DNA of 13,933 bases from Betaproteobacteria bacterium. Its GTDB lineage: Bacteria; Pseudomonadota; Gammaproteobacteria; Burkholderiales; Casimicrobiaceae. The stretch spans positions 1-13,933 of the forward strand of contig JANXZT010000537.1 in NCBI GenBank assembly GCA_025355395.1, given 5' to 3'. The translations under genes and the position numbers were made by a program. Below are positions 1-6,838 of this stretch, piece by piece. Position 1 is the stretch's first letter. Every line of letters starts with the position of its first letter. Under the pieces are notes generated by a model. It had not been told where the DNA came from. It was given only the letters and a program-made list of their open reading frames with translations, and ran no database searches.

Positions 1-20
1 CTGATTGCTGACGGCTGAAA

Positions 21-659
21 ATGATTGCCGTCATCGACTACGGAACGGGCAACCTGCGCTCGGTAGCCAAGGCGTTGCAGCACGTAGCGCCGGACCAGTC
101 GATCGTGGTTACGGCCGATCCGGCCGTCATCCGGCAGGCCGAGCGCATAGTCTTGCCGGGGCAAAGTGCAATGCCCGATTGCATGCGCTGCCTTGCCGAC
201 AGCGGGCTGCAGCAGGTCGTGCGTGATGCGCTCGTCGAGCGGCCGTTCCTCGGCATCTGCCTCGGATTGCAGATTCTGTTCGAAGAGAGCGACGAGGGAC
301 CTACGCGAGGGCTGGGCCTGCTTCCGGGGCGCGTCGTGCGGTTTCCGGAATACGGCATGGTTGGCGCGTCTGGCGAGCGGCTCAAGGTTCCGCACATGGG
401 CTGGAACCGCGTGCGCCAAGTGCGGCGCCACCCGCTGTGGGATGGCATCGCGGACGAGACCCGCTTCTACTTCGCCCACAGCTACTATCCCGATCCCCTC
501 GATTCGGAGCTCATTGCCGGAGCGGCGGATTATCCTTCACCGTTTACTTGCGCGGTGGCACGGGCTAATATCTTCGCGACCCAGTTTCATCCGGAAAAAA
601 GTCACCACGCAGGGCTCAAGCTTCTCGCCAACTTCGTCACCTGGGATGGGAGCGCCTGA
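21..659 (+). CDS. hisH: Imidazole glycerol phosphate synthase, glutaminase subunit HisH
   Basis: HisH hydrolyses glutamine and passes ammonia to HisF, which makes imidazole glycerol phosphate and AICAR in histidine synthesis (cytoplasm). The 212-residue protein has the class I glutamine amidotransferase fold: an N-terminal IAVIDYGTGNLRS strand-turn, the nucleophile elbow LGICLG with Cys80, and the C-terminal QFHPEKS motif giving His190 and Glu192. Length is normal for HisH. The oxyanion-side loop reads LPGQSAMPDCM, where many homologues have Gly at the Ser position. The ATG at 21 has no strong Shine-Dalgarno, but the protein starts exactly where the family does. It is followed by hisA and hisF, its functional partner, after a 77-bp gap that contains a short 7-bp tandem repeat (cagcctt units near 674-692). 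Confidence 0.97.
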   Translation: MIAVIDYGTGNLRSVAKALQHVAPDQSIVVTADPAVIRQAERIVLPGQSAMPDCMRCLADSGLQQVVRDALVERPFLGICLGLQILFEESDEGPTRGLGLLPGRVVRFPEYGMVGASGERLKVPHMGWNRVRQVRRHPLWDGIADETRFYFAHSYYPDPLDSELIAGAADYPSPFTCAVARANIFATQFHPEKSHHAGLKLLANFVTWDGSA

Positions 660-736
660 TCGGCCGGCGCATCCAGCCTTCAGCCTTCAGCCCCGCCTTC
701 CTCCGCGTTCACGGCCTTTCGAAGCTACCCGCCGCC

Positions 737-1471
737 ATGCAAATCATTCCCGCAATCGATATCAAGGACGGTCACTGCGTACGCCTCAGGCAGGGAGAGA
801 TGCATACCGCCACGGTGTTCTCGGAGGACCCGGCCGCCATGGCCCAGCACTGGCTGGAGCAGGGCGCCGAGCGGCTGCATATCGTGGATCTTAATGGCGC
901 GGTGGCCGGGGTGCCGCGCAACGAGCTGGCGATCCGTGAGATCGTGAGTGTCATTGGCGAAGAGATTCCGGTACAACTCGGCGGCGGCATCCGCGATCTC
1001 GACACCATCGAGCGCTATCTCGACGACGGCATCACCTACGTCATCATCGGCACGGCGGCGGTCAAGAACCCGGGCTTCCTGCATGACGCCTGTACCGCGT
1101 TCCCCGGCCATATCGTAGTCGGCCTCGACGCCCGCGAGGGCAAGGTCGCCACCGACGGCTGGTCCAAGATGACCGGCCACGACGTCATCGACCTCGCCAA
1201 GAAGTTCGAGGATTACGGCGTCGAGGCGGTGGTGTATACGGACATCGGCCGCGACGGCATGATGACCGGGGTCAACATCGAGGCCACGGTCAAGCTCGCG
1301 CGCGAGCTCAAGATTCCGGTGATCGCCGCCGGCGGGATCGCCTCGGTCGAGGATATCCGGGAGCTCGTCAAATACGAGAACGACGGCATCATCGGCGTGA
1401 TCGCCGGGCGCGCAATCTACGAAGGCACGCTCGACTTCAAGACCGCACTGAAGGTGGCCAGGGGCGGGTGA
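737..1471 (+). CDS. hisA: ProFAR isomerase HisA
   Basis: HisA isomerises the aminoaldose ProFAR to the aminoketose PRFAR, the fourth step of histidine synthesis. The 244-residue (beta/alpha)8 barrel begins MQIIPAIDIKDG, carrying the general acid/base Asp8. The second catalytic Asp is Asp131 in VGLDAREG, and Thr168-Asp169 follow on a later strand. The phosphate-binding glycines are in LGGGIRD (81-87) and AAGGIAS (197-203), the repeated half-barrel signature shared with HisF. The length is typical. The ATG at 737 is chosen because the barrel's first strand begins at residue 2. It lies between hisH and hisF, 79 bp before the hisF ATG. Confidence 0.97.
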   Translation: MQIIPAIDIKDGHCVRLRQGEMHTATVFSEDPAAMAQHWLEQGAERLHIVDLNGAVAGVPRNELAIREIVSVIGEEIPVQLGGGIRDLDTIERYLDDGITYVIIGTAAVKNPGFLHDACTAFPGHIVVGLDAREGKVATDGWSKMTGHDVIDLAKKFEDYGVEAVVYTDIGRDGMMTGVNIEATVKLARELKIPVIAAGGIASVEDIRELVKYENDGIIGVIAGRAIYEGTLDFKTALKVARGG

Positions 1472-1550
1472 TGCAGGCCGCGCGCCGCCATTGACGGTCA
1501 CGCCTTACCGTCCCGCGGCCGGACGGCCTCGAGCATCGGAACGCCAAACC

Positions 1551-2312
1551 ATGGGTCTCGCCAAACGCATCATCCCCTGCCTCGACGTCGCGGCCGGGCG
1601 GGTGGTGAAGGGTGTCAATTTCGTCAATCTGCGCGACGCCGGCGACCCGGTCGAAGTCGCGCGGCGTTACGACGGGCAAGGCGCGGACGAATTGGCCTTT
1701 CTCGACATCCGCGCGAGTGTCGAGACGCGCGGCCTGCTCTACGACATGATCGAGGCGGTGGCGGACCAGGTTTTCATACCTCTCACCGTCGGTGGCGGGG
1801 TCAATACGATCGACGACATCCGCGCGCTCCTTAACGCCGGCGCCGACAAGGTGAGCATCAATACCGCGGGCGTCATGCATCCGGAATTGTTTGGCCAGGC
1901 CGCGGGCCGCTACGGCGCCCAGTGCATTGTTGCCGCGATCGACGCCAAGCAATCGGCGCCCGAGTCCTGGGAGGTCTATACCCATGGCGGCCGCAACGCT
2001 ACGGGCATCGACGCGGTGGACTGGGCGCGGGAGGTGGTGGCGCGCGGCGCCGGGGAGATTCTCCTGACCAGCATGGATCGCGACGGCGCCCGCACCGGGT
2101 TCGATCTGGCCTTGACCCGCGCAGTGGTCGATGCCGTCGACGTTCCGGTCATTGCGTCGGGCGGCGTCGGTTCGCTGGGTGACCTCGTTGCGGGCATCAG
2201 GGAGGGTGGCGCCGATGCGGTGCTGGCCGCTTCCATTTTTCATTACGGCGAATTCACCGTGGGGCAAGCCAAGGCTGCCATGGCCGCCGCCGGGATCGAG
2301 ATCCGCTCATGA
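1551..2312 (+). CDS. hisF: Imidazole glycerol phosphate synthase, cyclase subunit HisF
   Basis: HisF forms imidazole glycerol phosphate and AICAR from PRFAR and the ammonia supplied by HisH. AICAR feeds purine synthesis. The 253-residue barrel begins MGLAKRIIPCLDV, with catalytic Asp12; the second catalytic residue is Asp131 in AAIDAKQ. Glycine-rich phosphate loops are seen at VGGGV (80-84) and ASGGVGS (202-208). An in-frame TTG at 1491 would add 20 residues, but the family starts at the MGLAKRIIPCLD segment, so the ATG at 1551 is preferred. Its stop overlaps the hisI start in an ATGA quartet, implying coupled translation. Confidence 0.97.
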   Translation: MGLAKRIIPCLDVAAGRVVKGVNFVNLRDAGDPVEVARRYDGQGADELAFLDIRASVETRGLLYDMIEAVADQVFIPLTVGGGVNTIDDIRALLNAGADKVSINTAGVMHPELFGQAAGRYGAQCIVAAIDAKQSAPESWEVYTHGGRNATGIDAVDWAREVVARGAGEILLTSMDRDGARTGFDLALTRAVVDAVDVPVIASGGVGSLGDLVAGIREGGADAVLAASIFHYGEFTVGQAKAAMAAAGIEIRS

Positions 2313-2737
2313 GCACGGGACCGGCATCCCCGCTTTCCACCGGGCTGACAGCACCTTGGCTCGATGCCGTGCGCTGGTCACCCGACGGACTTGTCGGCGC
2401 TATCGCGCAGGAAGCGCAAACGGGCAAGGTGCTGACGCTCGCGTGGATGAACCGCGAGGCGCTGGCACGCACGGCGTCGACCCGGGAGGCCCATTACTGG
2501 TCGCGCGCGCGACGCCGGCTGTGGCGCAAGGGCGAATCCTCGGGGCACACCCAGAAGGTGCTCGAGATCCGGCTCGATTGTGACAATGATGCGATTTTGA
2601 TCGTGGTCGAACAGGAGGGCGGCATCGCTTGTCACACCGGACATGAACGGTGCTTCTTCCTGCGGCTCGAGGATGGGCACTGGAAGGACGATGAGCCGGT
2701 GTTGAAGGACCCACAGGACATTTATGGGCACGGCTGA
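2309..2737 (+). CDS. hisI: Phosphoribosyl-AMP cyclohydrolase HisI
   Basis: HisI opens the adenine ring of phosphoribosyl-AMP, the third step of histidine synthesis. This 142-residue protein is the stand-alone form, not the HisIE fusion found in enterobacteria. Seen directly: the VLTLAWMNREAL segment near residues 41-52; the RRRLWRKGESSGH block (68-80); the metal site with Asp90, Asp92 and Asp94 around Cys91; and zinc-type cysteines Cys108 and Cys115 in ACHTGHERC. The start overlaps the hisF stop by 4 bp and the end overlaps hisE by 14 bp, a tight arrangement typical of coupled translation. Confidence 0.97.
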   Translation: MSTGPASPLSTGLTAPWLDAVRWSPDGLVGAIAQEAQTGKVLTLAWMNREALARTASTREAHYWSRARRRLWRKGESSGHTQKVLEIRLDCDNDAILIVVEQEGGIACHTGHERCFFLRLEDGHWKDDEPVLKDPQDIYGHG

Positions 2738-3059
2738 CGACCCCGCGGGTGACGTCCTCGACCGTCTGGCGGCCGCCATCGCCGCGCGCCGCGACGCCGA
2801 CCCGGCGACGTCCTACGTGGCGGCGCTTTTCGCCAAGGGCGAGGATGCGATCCTGAAAAAGATCGGCGAGGAAGCCACCGAAACGGTGATGGCCGCCAAG
2901 GACGGCGACCGATCCCGCATCGCTGCGGAAATCGCCGATCTCTGGTTCCACTGCCTGGTGCTGCTCGCGCACCATGGCATGGGTCCTGAAGATGTGCGCA
3001 CCGAGCTCCTGCGCCGCGAAGGCGTTTCGGGGATGGCTGAAAAGGCGCGCCGGCGCTGA
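2724..3059 (+). CDS. hisE: Phosphoribosyl-ATP pyrophosphatase HisE
   Basis: HisE removes pyrophosphate from phosphoribosyl-ATP, the second step of histidine synthesis. It is an all-alpha MazG-like NTP pyrophosphohydrolase. The 111-residue protein has the metal-binding helix KKIGEEATETVMAAK, with Glu49, Glu50 and Glu53, and the second acidic helix AAEIADLWFH, with Glu69 and Asp72. Length matches stand-alone HisE proteins. The ATG at 2724 lies inside the end of hisI (14-bp overlap), so translation is probably coupled. It is the last his gene here; a strong hairpin follows 31 bp after the stop. Confidence 0.96.
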   Translation: MGTADDPAGDVLDRLAAAIAARRDADPATSYVAALFAKGEDAILKKIGEEATETVMAAKDGDRSRIAAEIADLWFHCLVLLAHHGMGPEDVRTELLRREGVSGMAEKARRR

Positions 3060-3090
3060 CGTGAGGTGCGCTTTCCGGCAGCCGACTTGG

Positions 3091-3116
3091 CGCAGCATTG
3101 CGAAGCAGATGCTGCG
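3091..3116 (+). terminator. Hairpin after the his operon
   Basis: A perfect 8-bp inverted repeat (CGCAGCAT at 3091-3098, ATGCTGCG at 3109-3116) encloses a 10-nt loop, 31 bp after the hisE stop. Position and GC-rich stem suit the end of the his transcript, but no T-tract follows, so it is not a classical intrinsic terminator. It may instead be a 3' stabilising structure or a Rho-associated end. Confidence 0.4.
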
Positions 3117-3192
3117 GTCACCCTTCAAGGTTGACAGCGCAGTGCAAGACGCTGGATTCCAGCTTTCGCGCAAATAGCGGGAGCGCTGGCGA

Positions 3193-3255
3193 TACAATGA
3201 GGGTGTAGCGCGCACGAATGGCCCGGAAGCGCGGGGGGTCTTCAGGCGTGCGCGC
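3193..3255 (+). promoter_or_regulatory. Possible promoter and structured leader of the HIT/tatABC unit
   Basis: TACAAT at 3193-3198 matches a -10 box in 5 of 6 positions. No good -35 lies 16-18 bp upstream, so the promoter call is weak. Just downstream, GCGCGCACG (3208-3216) is the exact inverse of CGTGCGCGC (3247-3255). The 30-nt loop can form an inner CCCG/CGGG pairing. The whole structure sits before the Shine-Dalgarno of the HIT gene. Confidence 0.3.
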
Positions 3256-3291
3256 ATTCTATTCCGCAGTTGATTGGTGAGGACGGGAAGC

Positions 3292-3657
3292 ATGAGTGGA
3301 ACGTCGGAACCGGAATGCATCTTTTGCCGCATCGTGCGTGGCGAGATACCCGCGCGCAAGGTGTACGAGGATAACGAGATGCTCGCCTTCCACGACATCA
3401 ATCCGGTCGCGCCGATGCATTTCATGGTGATACCCAAGCGCCACATCACCTCCCTCGGCGAGGCCGCGGCGGAGGACGCCGGCGTGCTCGGCAGAATGCT
3501 GGCGATGACAGGTCGGCTCGCGCGGGAGCAGGGCTCGCCCGAGGGCTTCCGGACCATTGTCAATACCGGCCACATCGGCCGGCAGGACGTGATGCACGTG
3601 CACATTCACGTGATCGGCGGACCCGACCAGCTTCCTCACATGGTTCCGCGCGCTTAG
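3292..3657 (+). CDS. hinT: HIT-family purine nucleotide hydrolase (HinT-like)
   Basis: This is a histidine-triad protein of the Hint branch, nucleoside phosphoramidate hydrolases acting on AMP-lysine-type adducts. The 121 residues hold an N-terminal CIFC pair (Cys9, Cys12), the INPVAPMHFMVIPKRH strand region (37-51) and the HVHIHVI triad (His102, His104, His106), with His104 as the expected nucleophile. Length is right for bacterial HinT. A TTG at 3274 gives an 18-bp longer frame, but the ATG at 3292 is preferred because a GAGGACGGGA purine-rich site lies just upstream. The gene stands 33 bp before tatA; in related bacteria it also sits between hisE and tatA (from memory). Its physiological substrate cannot be told from sequence. 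Confidence 0.93.
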   Translation: MSGTSEPECIFCRIVRGEIPARKVYEDNEMLAFHDINPVAPMHFMVIPKRHITSLGEAAAEDAGVLGRMLAMTGRLAREQGSPEGFRTIVNTGHIGRQDVMHVHIHVIGGPDQLPHMVPRA

Positions 3658-3690
3658 GTTCCTTAGCGCACTCAATTCAAGGAGAACGAC

Positions 3691-3933
3691 ATGGGCGGTC
3701 TTAGCATCTGGCATTGGCTGATCGTGCTCTTGGTGGTGGTGCTGATCTTCGGCACCAAGAAATTGCGCAACATCGGACAGGACCTGGGCGGCGCGGTGAA
3801 AGGCTTCAAGGAAGGCATGAAGACGGAAACCGATTCCGCCGCTGTCAATCCGGCGGTGGATGTGCCCTCGGAGCAGATTACCGGCAAGACGATCGACGCC
3901 GAAGTGAAGAAGGAAACCTCCGGCCGCGGATAA
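3691..3933 (+). CDS. tatA: Sec-independent protein translocase subunit TatA
   Basis: TatA is the pore- or patch-forming subunit of the twin-arginine translocase, which exports folded proteins across the inner membrane. The 80-residue protein begins MGGLSIWHWLIVLLVVVLI, a single short membrane helix (about residues 6-20). The hallmark FGTKKLRNIGQDLGGAVKGF hinge and amphipathic helix follow, then a polar tail. A strong Shine-Dalgarno (AAGGAGA) precedes the ATG at 3691. tatB and tatC follow on the same strand, a complete three-component system. Confidence 0.96.
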   Translation: MGGLSIWHWLIVLLVVVLIFGTKKLRNIGQDLGGAVKGFKEGMKTETDSAAVNPAVDVPSEQITGKTIDAEVKKETSGRG

Positions 3934-3946
3934 GCTTGGCAGGGCG

Positions 3947-3969
3947 CACCGGCCGTTCGAGGACCGGTG
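3947..3969 (+). other. Small inverted repeat between tatA and tatB
   Basis: CACCGG (3947-3952) and CCGGTG (3964-3969) form a perfect 6-bp stem with an 11-nt loop in the 113-bp tatA-tatB spacer. It could trim or stabilise the message so that tatA is expressed more than tatBC, as Tat stoichiometry requires. The stem is short and may be chance in GC-rich DNA. Confidence 0.2.
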
Positions 3970-4046
3970 GCCCGCCTTGGCGCCGATGCCGATACCGTAT
4001 CGGCGACGCGTACGATCGGCCCGGTTCCAGTCCAGGCGCTCCCATC

Positions 4047-4523
4047 ATGTTCGATATTGCGTTCAGCGAGATCATGGTCATCGCCGTCGTGGCGCTGATC
4101 GTGATCGGCCCCGAGAAGCTGCCCAAGACGGCCCGCACACTCGGCCATCTGTACGGCCGTCTGCGGCGCTATGTGACCGACGTGAAGGCGGATATCAGCC
4201 GCGAGATGGACTTGGAGGAGTTGCGCAAGCTGCAGCGCGAGGTCCACAGCGCCGCGAAAGAGATCGAGACCTCGATGACCACGACGGTCAGCCAAATCGA
4301 GTCCAGCGTCCGTACCGTCGAATCGGAATTGAGCGACGCCGCGGCCCTTGCCGATGCTCCGGCGACGCCTGTGGAAGCGCCGAGCTACATGGAGTCGCCA
4401 GCCAACGAGGCGATCGCCGGCGCACCCAATCCTGATACCGTCTCGCAGCAGCCCGTTCCGCTGCCGACCCAGGCGGTCGAGCCGCCTCGGCAGGCAACAC
4501 TTCCCGGCCTCGAGCGGCCCTGA
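4047..4523 (+). CDS. tatB: Sec-independent protein translocase subunit TatB
   Basis: TatB forms the substrate-recognition complex with TatC. The 158-residue protein begins MFDIAFSEIMVIAVVALIVI, with a membrane helix at residues 5-20 holding the Glu8 characteristic of TatB. Next comes the GPEKLPKTARTLGHLYGRLR hinge and amphipathic helix, a charged helical stretch to about residue 95, and a proline/alanine-rich tail. The open frame extends far upstream through the spacer, but the ATG at 4047 starts exactly at the conserved N-terminus. The stop is 4 bp before the tatC ATG. Confidence 0.95.
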   Translation: MFDIAFSEIMVIAVVALIVIGPEKLPKTARTLGHLYGRLRRYVTDVKADISREMDLEELRKLQREVHSAAKEIETSMTTTVSQIESSVRTVESELSDAAALADAPATPVEAPSYMESPANEAIAGAPNPDTVSQQPVPLPTQAVEPPRQATLPGLERP

Positions 4524-4527
4524 TGGC

Positions 4528-5286
4528 ATGACCGATCCGTCCATCACCGAAGGCGCCCAGGAAACGTTCCTCTCGCACCTGATCGAGTTGCGCACGCGGC
4601 TGCTGCGCGCGATTGTGGCCGTGGTGGTTGTCCTCCTGTGCCTCTTTCCGTTTGCCAAGGACATCTACGCATTGCTCGCCGCGCCGCTTCTGCACGCGCT
4701 GCCGCGCGGCGCGACCATGATCGCTACCGACGTCACGGGCACTTTCCTGGTGCCGCTCAAGGTGACGCTGATGGCCGCGTTCCTGATCGCGCTGCCGTTC
4801 GTGCTCTACCAGATGTGGGCCTTTGTCGCGCCGGGGTTGTATCAGCACGAGAAGAAGCTCGCGGTGCCGGTGATCGTCTCGAGCTTTTTTTTCTTCCTGC
4901 TCGGGATGAGCTTCGCCTATTTTTTCGTGTTTCCGATCGCGTTCGGGTTTTTCGCGAGCTACACGCCCGTCGGCGTGCAGATGATGACGGACATCGACAA
5001 ATACCTGTCCTTTGTCCTGACCATGTTCATCGCATTCGGCGTCACCTTCGAGGTGCCGGTGATCGTGATCGTGCTGGTGCGGCTCGGCGTCGTCTCGCTG
5101 GATAAGCTGCGATCGATTCGGGCCTACGTGATCGTCGGGGCCTTCGTCGTGGGGGCGGTGTTCACCCCGCCCGACGTCGTATCGCAGCTCTTATTGGCTG
5201 TTCCGTTGTGGCTGCTCTACGAGTTGGGACTGCTGTTGGCGCGTTTCACGTTGCCCCCGACAGTGGAGGCAAGTAGCGAAGCCTGA
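4528..5286 (+). CDS. tatC: Sec-independent protein translocase subunit TatC
   Basis: TatC is the polytopic receptor that binds twin-arginine signal peptides. The 252-residue protein has the cytoplasmic N-terminal SHLIELRTRLL motif (16-26) and six predicted membrane helices (about 25-42, 73-97, 117-137, 160-185, 198-213, 216-234). It also has the first periplasmic/cytoplasmic signature WAFVAPGLYQHEKK, with conserved Glu108, and the FTPPDVVSQ loop near 212-220. The ATG at 4528 is chosen because it precedes the SHL..ELR motif by the usual distance; the open frame runs further upstream through tatB. The reading frame includes an 8-T run (about 4885-4892) coding the Phe cluster in helix 3. The gene converges with the HtrA gene, with 13 bp between stops. 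Confidence 0.97.
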   Translation: MTDPSITEGAQETFLSHLIELRTRLLRAIVAVVVVLLCLFPFAKDIYALLAAPLLHALPRGATMIATDVTGTFLVPLKVTLMAAFLIALPFVLYQMWAFVAPGLYQHEKKLAVPVIVSSFFFFLLGMSFAYFFVFPIAFGFFASYTPVGVQMMTDIDKYLSFVLTMFIAFGVTFEVPVIVIVLVRLGVVSLDKLRSIRAYVIVGAFVVGAVFTPPDVVSQLLLAVPLWLLYELGLLLARFTLPPTVEASSEA

Positions 5287-5299
5287 CGTGTCGATCCGC

Positions 5300-6454
5300 T
5301 CACTGCTCCTGCGGTTTCGGGCGCTTGCCCGCCGTGACCTCGAGATCGACCACCTTGTGCTCGCGCACGACCTTCACCCTGCTGGCAGCGCCGGGTGTGA
5401 GCTCGGCGATGCGCGCGAGAAGCACGGAGGTGTCTCGAATCGGCTTGCCATCGATCTCGGTGACCACGTCACGCACCCGCATGCCGCCGCGATCGGCAGG
5501 GCCGTTGCGGACCAGATTGCGAATGAGCACTCCATTGGGGCTTGCCACTGCCATGGATCGGGCCAGCTCTTCGGTGAGATCCTCGGGCTCGAGCCCGAAC
5601 CAGCCACGGGTGACCTCGCCATCCTTGATGATCTGCTGGAGCACCGTCCGCGCGATCGTCACCGGAATGGCAAACCCGATGCCCATCGATCCGCCCGACT
5701 GCGAGTAAATCGTGCTGTTGATGCCGATGAGGTTGCCGGCGGAGTCGACCAGGGCGCCTCCGGAGTTGCCTGGATTGATTGCGGCGTCGGTCTGAATGAA
5801 ATCCTCGAAACGATTGACGCCGAGGTGGTTTCGCCCGAGGGCGCTGACGATGCCGAGGGTCACCGTATTGCCAAACCCGAACGGGTTGCCGATCGCGAGC
5901 ACGAAGTCGCCCACGCTCACCTGGTCGAGGACGCCGAACGTGATGTGTGGAAGATTTTCACCCTCGGTCTTGAGCACCGCGAGATCGGATTCGGGATCGG
6001 TCCCGCGCACGCGCGCCTGCAGGCGGCGGCCATCCTGTAGCACGAGCTGGATGTCGTCGGCGCCCTCGATGACATGATGGTTGGTGAGCACATAGCCGTC
6101 GCTCGAGACGAAGACACCGGACCCGAGGCTTGTCGCGCGCTGACGCGGCATGCGCTCGTCGAGGTTGGGAAAGTAGCGCCGCAACAATGAATCCTCGAGC
6201 AGCGGACGCCGTTGCTGCATCTCCTTGCTGGTGTAAATGTTCACCACCGCCGGCATGGCGCGTTTCGCCGCGTCCGAAAACGACGCGACTTTTTGCGCCG
6301 TGACGGCGGTCCGCGTCTCCTGAAGCAGAACCACGTTCTCGCCGCGCGCTGCGGTGCGGGGCAAGAGATCCGGCCGCAGCGTGACAATTACAAACAGCGC
6401 CGCCAAGCATAGCGTGCAGGCTTGCGCGAACAGCAACCAGAATTTGCGAAGCAC
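5300..6454 (-). CDS. Membrane-anchored HtrA-type serine protease with one PDZ domain
   Basis: This is a 384-residue trypsin-like S1C (HtrA/Deg) protease. It has an N-terminal membrane segment (about 7-26), which probably anchors it facing the periplasm. The protease domain (about 58-275) carries the triad His127 (TNHHVIEG), Asp157 (ESDLAVLK) and Ser231 (NPGNSGGAL). A single PDZ domain spans about 285-375. One PDZ plus an uncleaved anchor is the DegS/AlgW layout, in contrast to the two-PDZ DegP/DegQ, so a sensor role in an envelope stress (sigma-E type) cascade is possible; general protein quality control is the alternative. The start is GTG at 6454 with TGGAG upstream. A near-consensus promoter lies about 35 bp upstream. 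It is transcribed against tatC. Confidence 0.93.
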   Translation of the reverse strand: MLRKFWLLFAQACTLCLAALFVIVTLRPDLLPRTAARGENVVLLQETRTAVTAQKVASFSDAAKRAMPAVVNIYTSKEMQQRRPLLEDSLLRRYFPNLDERMPRQRATSLGSGVFVSSDGYVLTNHHVIEGADDIQLVLQDGRRLQARVRGTDPESDLAVLKTEGENLPHITFGVLDQVSVGDFVLAIGNPFGFGNTVTLGIVSALGRNHLGVNRFEDFIQTDAAINPGNSGGALVDSAGNLIGINSTIYSQSGGSMGIGFAIPVTIARTVLQQIIKDGEVTRGWFGLEPEDLTEELARSMAVASPNGVLIRNLVRNGPADRGGMRVRDVVTEIDGKPIRDTSVLLARIAELTPGAASRVKVVREHKVVDLEVTAGKRPKPQEQ

Positions 6455-6488
6455 AACGGCTCCAGGCCAGCGATGATGGAAGGTATCG

Positions 6489-6515
6489 ATTATAGACAGC
6501 CGTGCTCGAGCTCAA
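6489..6515 (-). promoter_or_regulatory. Promoter for the HtrA-type protease gene
   Basis: On the minus strand a perfect TATAAT (6494 to 6489) lies 15 bp downstream of TTGAGC (6515 to 6510), which matches TTGACA in its first four bases. The predicted start is near 6482, giving a leader of roughly 28 nt before the GTG at 6454. The spacer is slightly short, but the position is right. Confidence 0.5.
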
Positions 6516-6590
6516 AGGCAAAAGCCTTGCCGGCGCTCTCCTCCGAATGGCCGGCACGGACCGACAGCGGCAGGGCGCAGTGTCACGTGG

Positions 6591-6608
6591 CGCAATTACA
6601 TGATTGCG
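6591..6608. promoter_or_regulatory. Putative operator dyad upstream of petABC
   Basis: CGCAAT (6591-6596) and ATTGCG (6603-6608) are perfect inverse copies separated by 6 bp, the geometry of a site for a dimeric regulator. The centre is about 77 bp upstream of the predicted petABC start. The same TTGCG/CGCAA half-site recurs at 6651-6658 and 6671-6683. The regulator is unknown. Confidence 0.4.
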
Positions 6609-6640
6609 GAGGGATTTATGCGGTCGCCGGCAGTAGAGGC

Positions 6641-6683
6641 TTCCGGCGCGTTGCGCAAATCCTCTATAATCGCAAGGTTTGCG
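6641..6683 (+). promoter_or_regulatory. Promoter of petABC with overlapping dyads
   Basis: A perfect TATAAT lies at 6665-6670; the best -35 is TTCCGG at 6641-6646 with an 18-bp spacer, a poor match, which suggests an activated promoter. TTGCGCAA (6651-6658) lies in the spacer. CGCAA-GGT-TTGCG (6671-6683) spans the predicted transcription start. Binding at either could affect RNA polymerase directly. Confidence 0.5.
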
Positions 6684-6838
6684 AGCCGCGAATTGATCGC
6701 CAGGTCCCGCGCGGCGCGCCCAAACGGGGCGCCGTCTCTGCGAATGGCCGGGCCGTCCCTATCAGACGAGCGCGCGGGCGTGCTCGACTCAAGAACCGGG
6801 TCGACGCTCAGGGGACGCGAGGCAACGGACGGGCAGAA

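Larger units (their letters stand above)
6455..6838. other. Divergent control region between the protease gene and petABC
   Basis: This 384-bp gap holds no convincing gene on either strand; the frames open across it are GC-driven and have no homology I recognise. It contains one promoter in each direction, about 150 bp apart, and a set of short dyads made of TTGCG/CGCAA half-sites between 6591 and 6683. The petABC leader would be about 160 nt. From memory, many related bacteria carry a Nif3-like gene next to petA; none is seen here. Confidence 0.7.

Noticed and set aside
674..692. Short tandem repeat of CAGCCTT between hisH and hisA
   Set aside because: Only two full units and a partial third; too short to call a functional repeat.
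1491..1550. TTG start for hisF
   Set aside because: It would add 20 residues before the conserved MGLAKRIIPCLD start that fits the family length of about 253 residues.
3131..3136. TTGACA as a -35 box for the HIT gene
   Set aside because: No acceptable -10 lies 16-18 bp downstream, and the TACAAT at 3193 is 56 bp away.
2400..3605. Minus-strand frame of 401 codons
   Set aside because: It covers hisI, hisE and the HIT gene on the opposite strand, all with intact motifs. The translation is rich in Arg, Ser and Pro, typical of an antisense shadow in GC-rich DNA.
5288..6040. Plus-strand frame of 250 codons
   Set aside because: It is antisense to the HtrA-type protease, whose catalytic triad and PDZ domain are clear. 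The plus frame shows no recognisable motif and is GC-driven.
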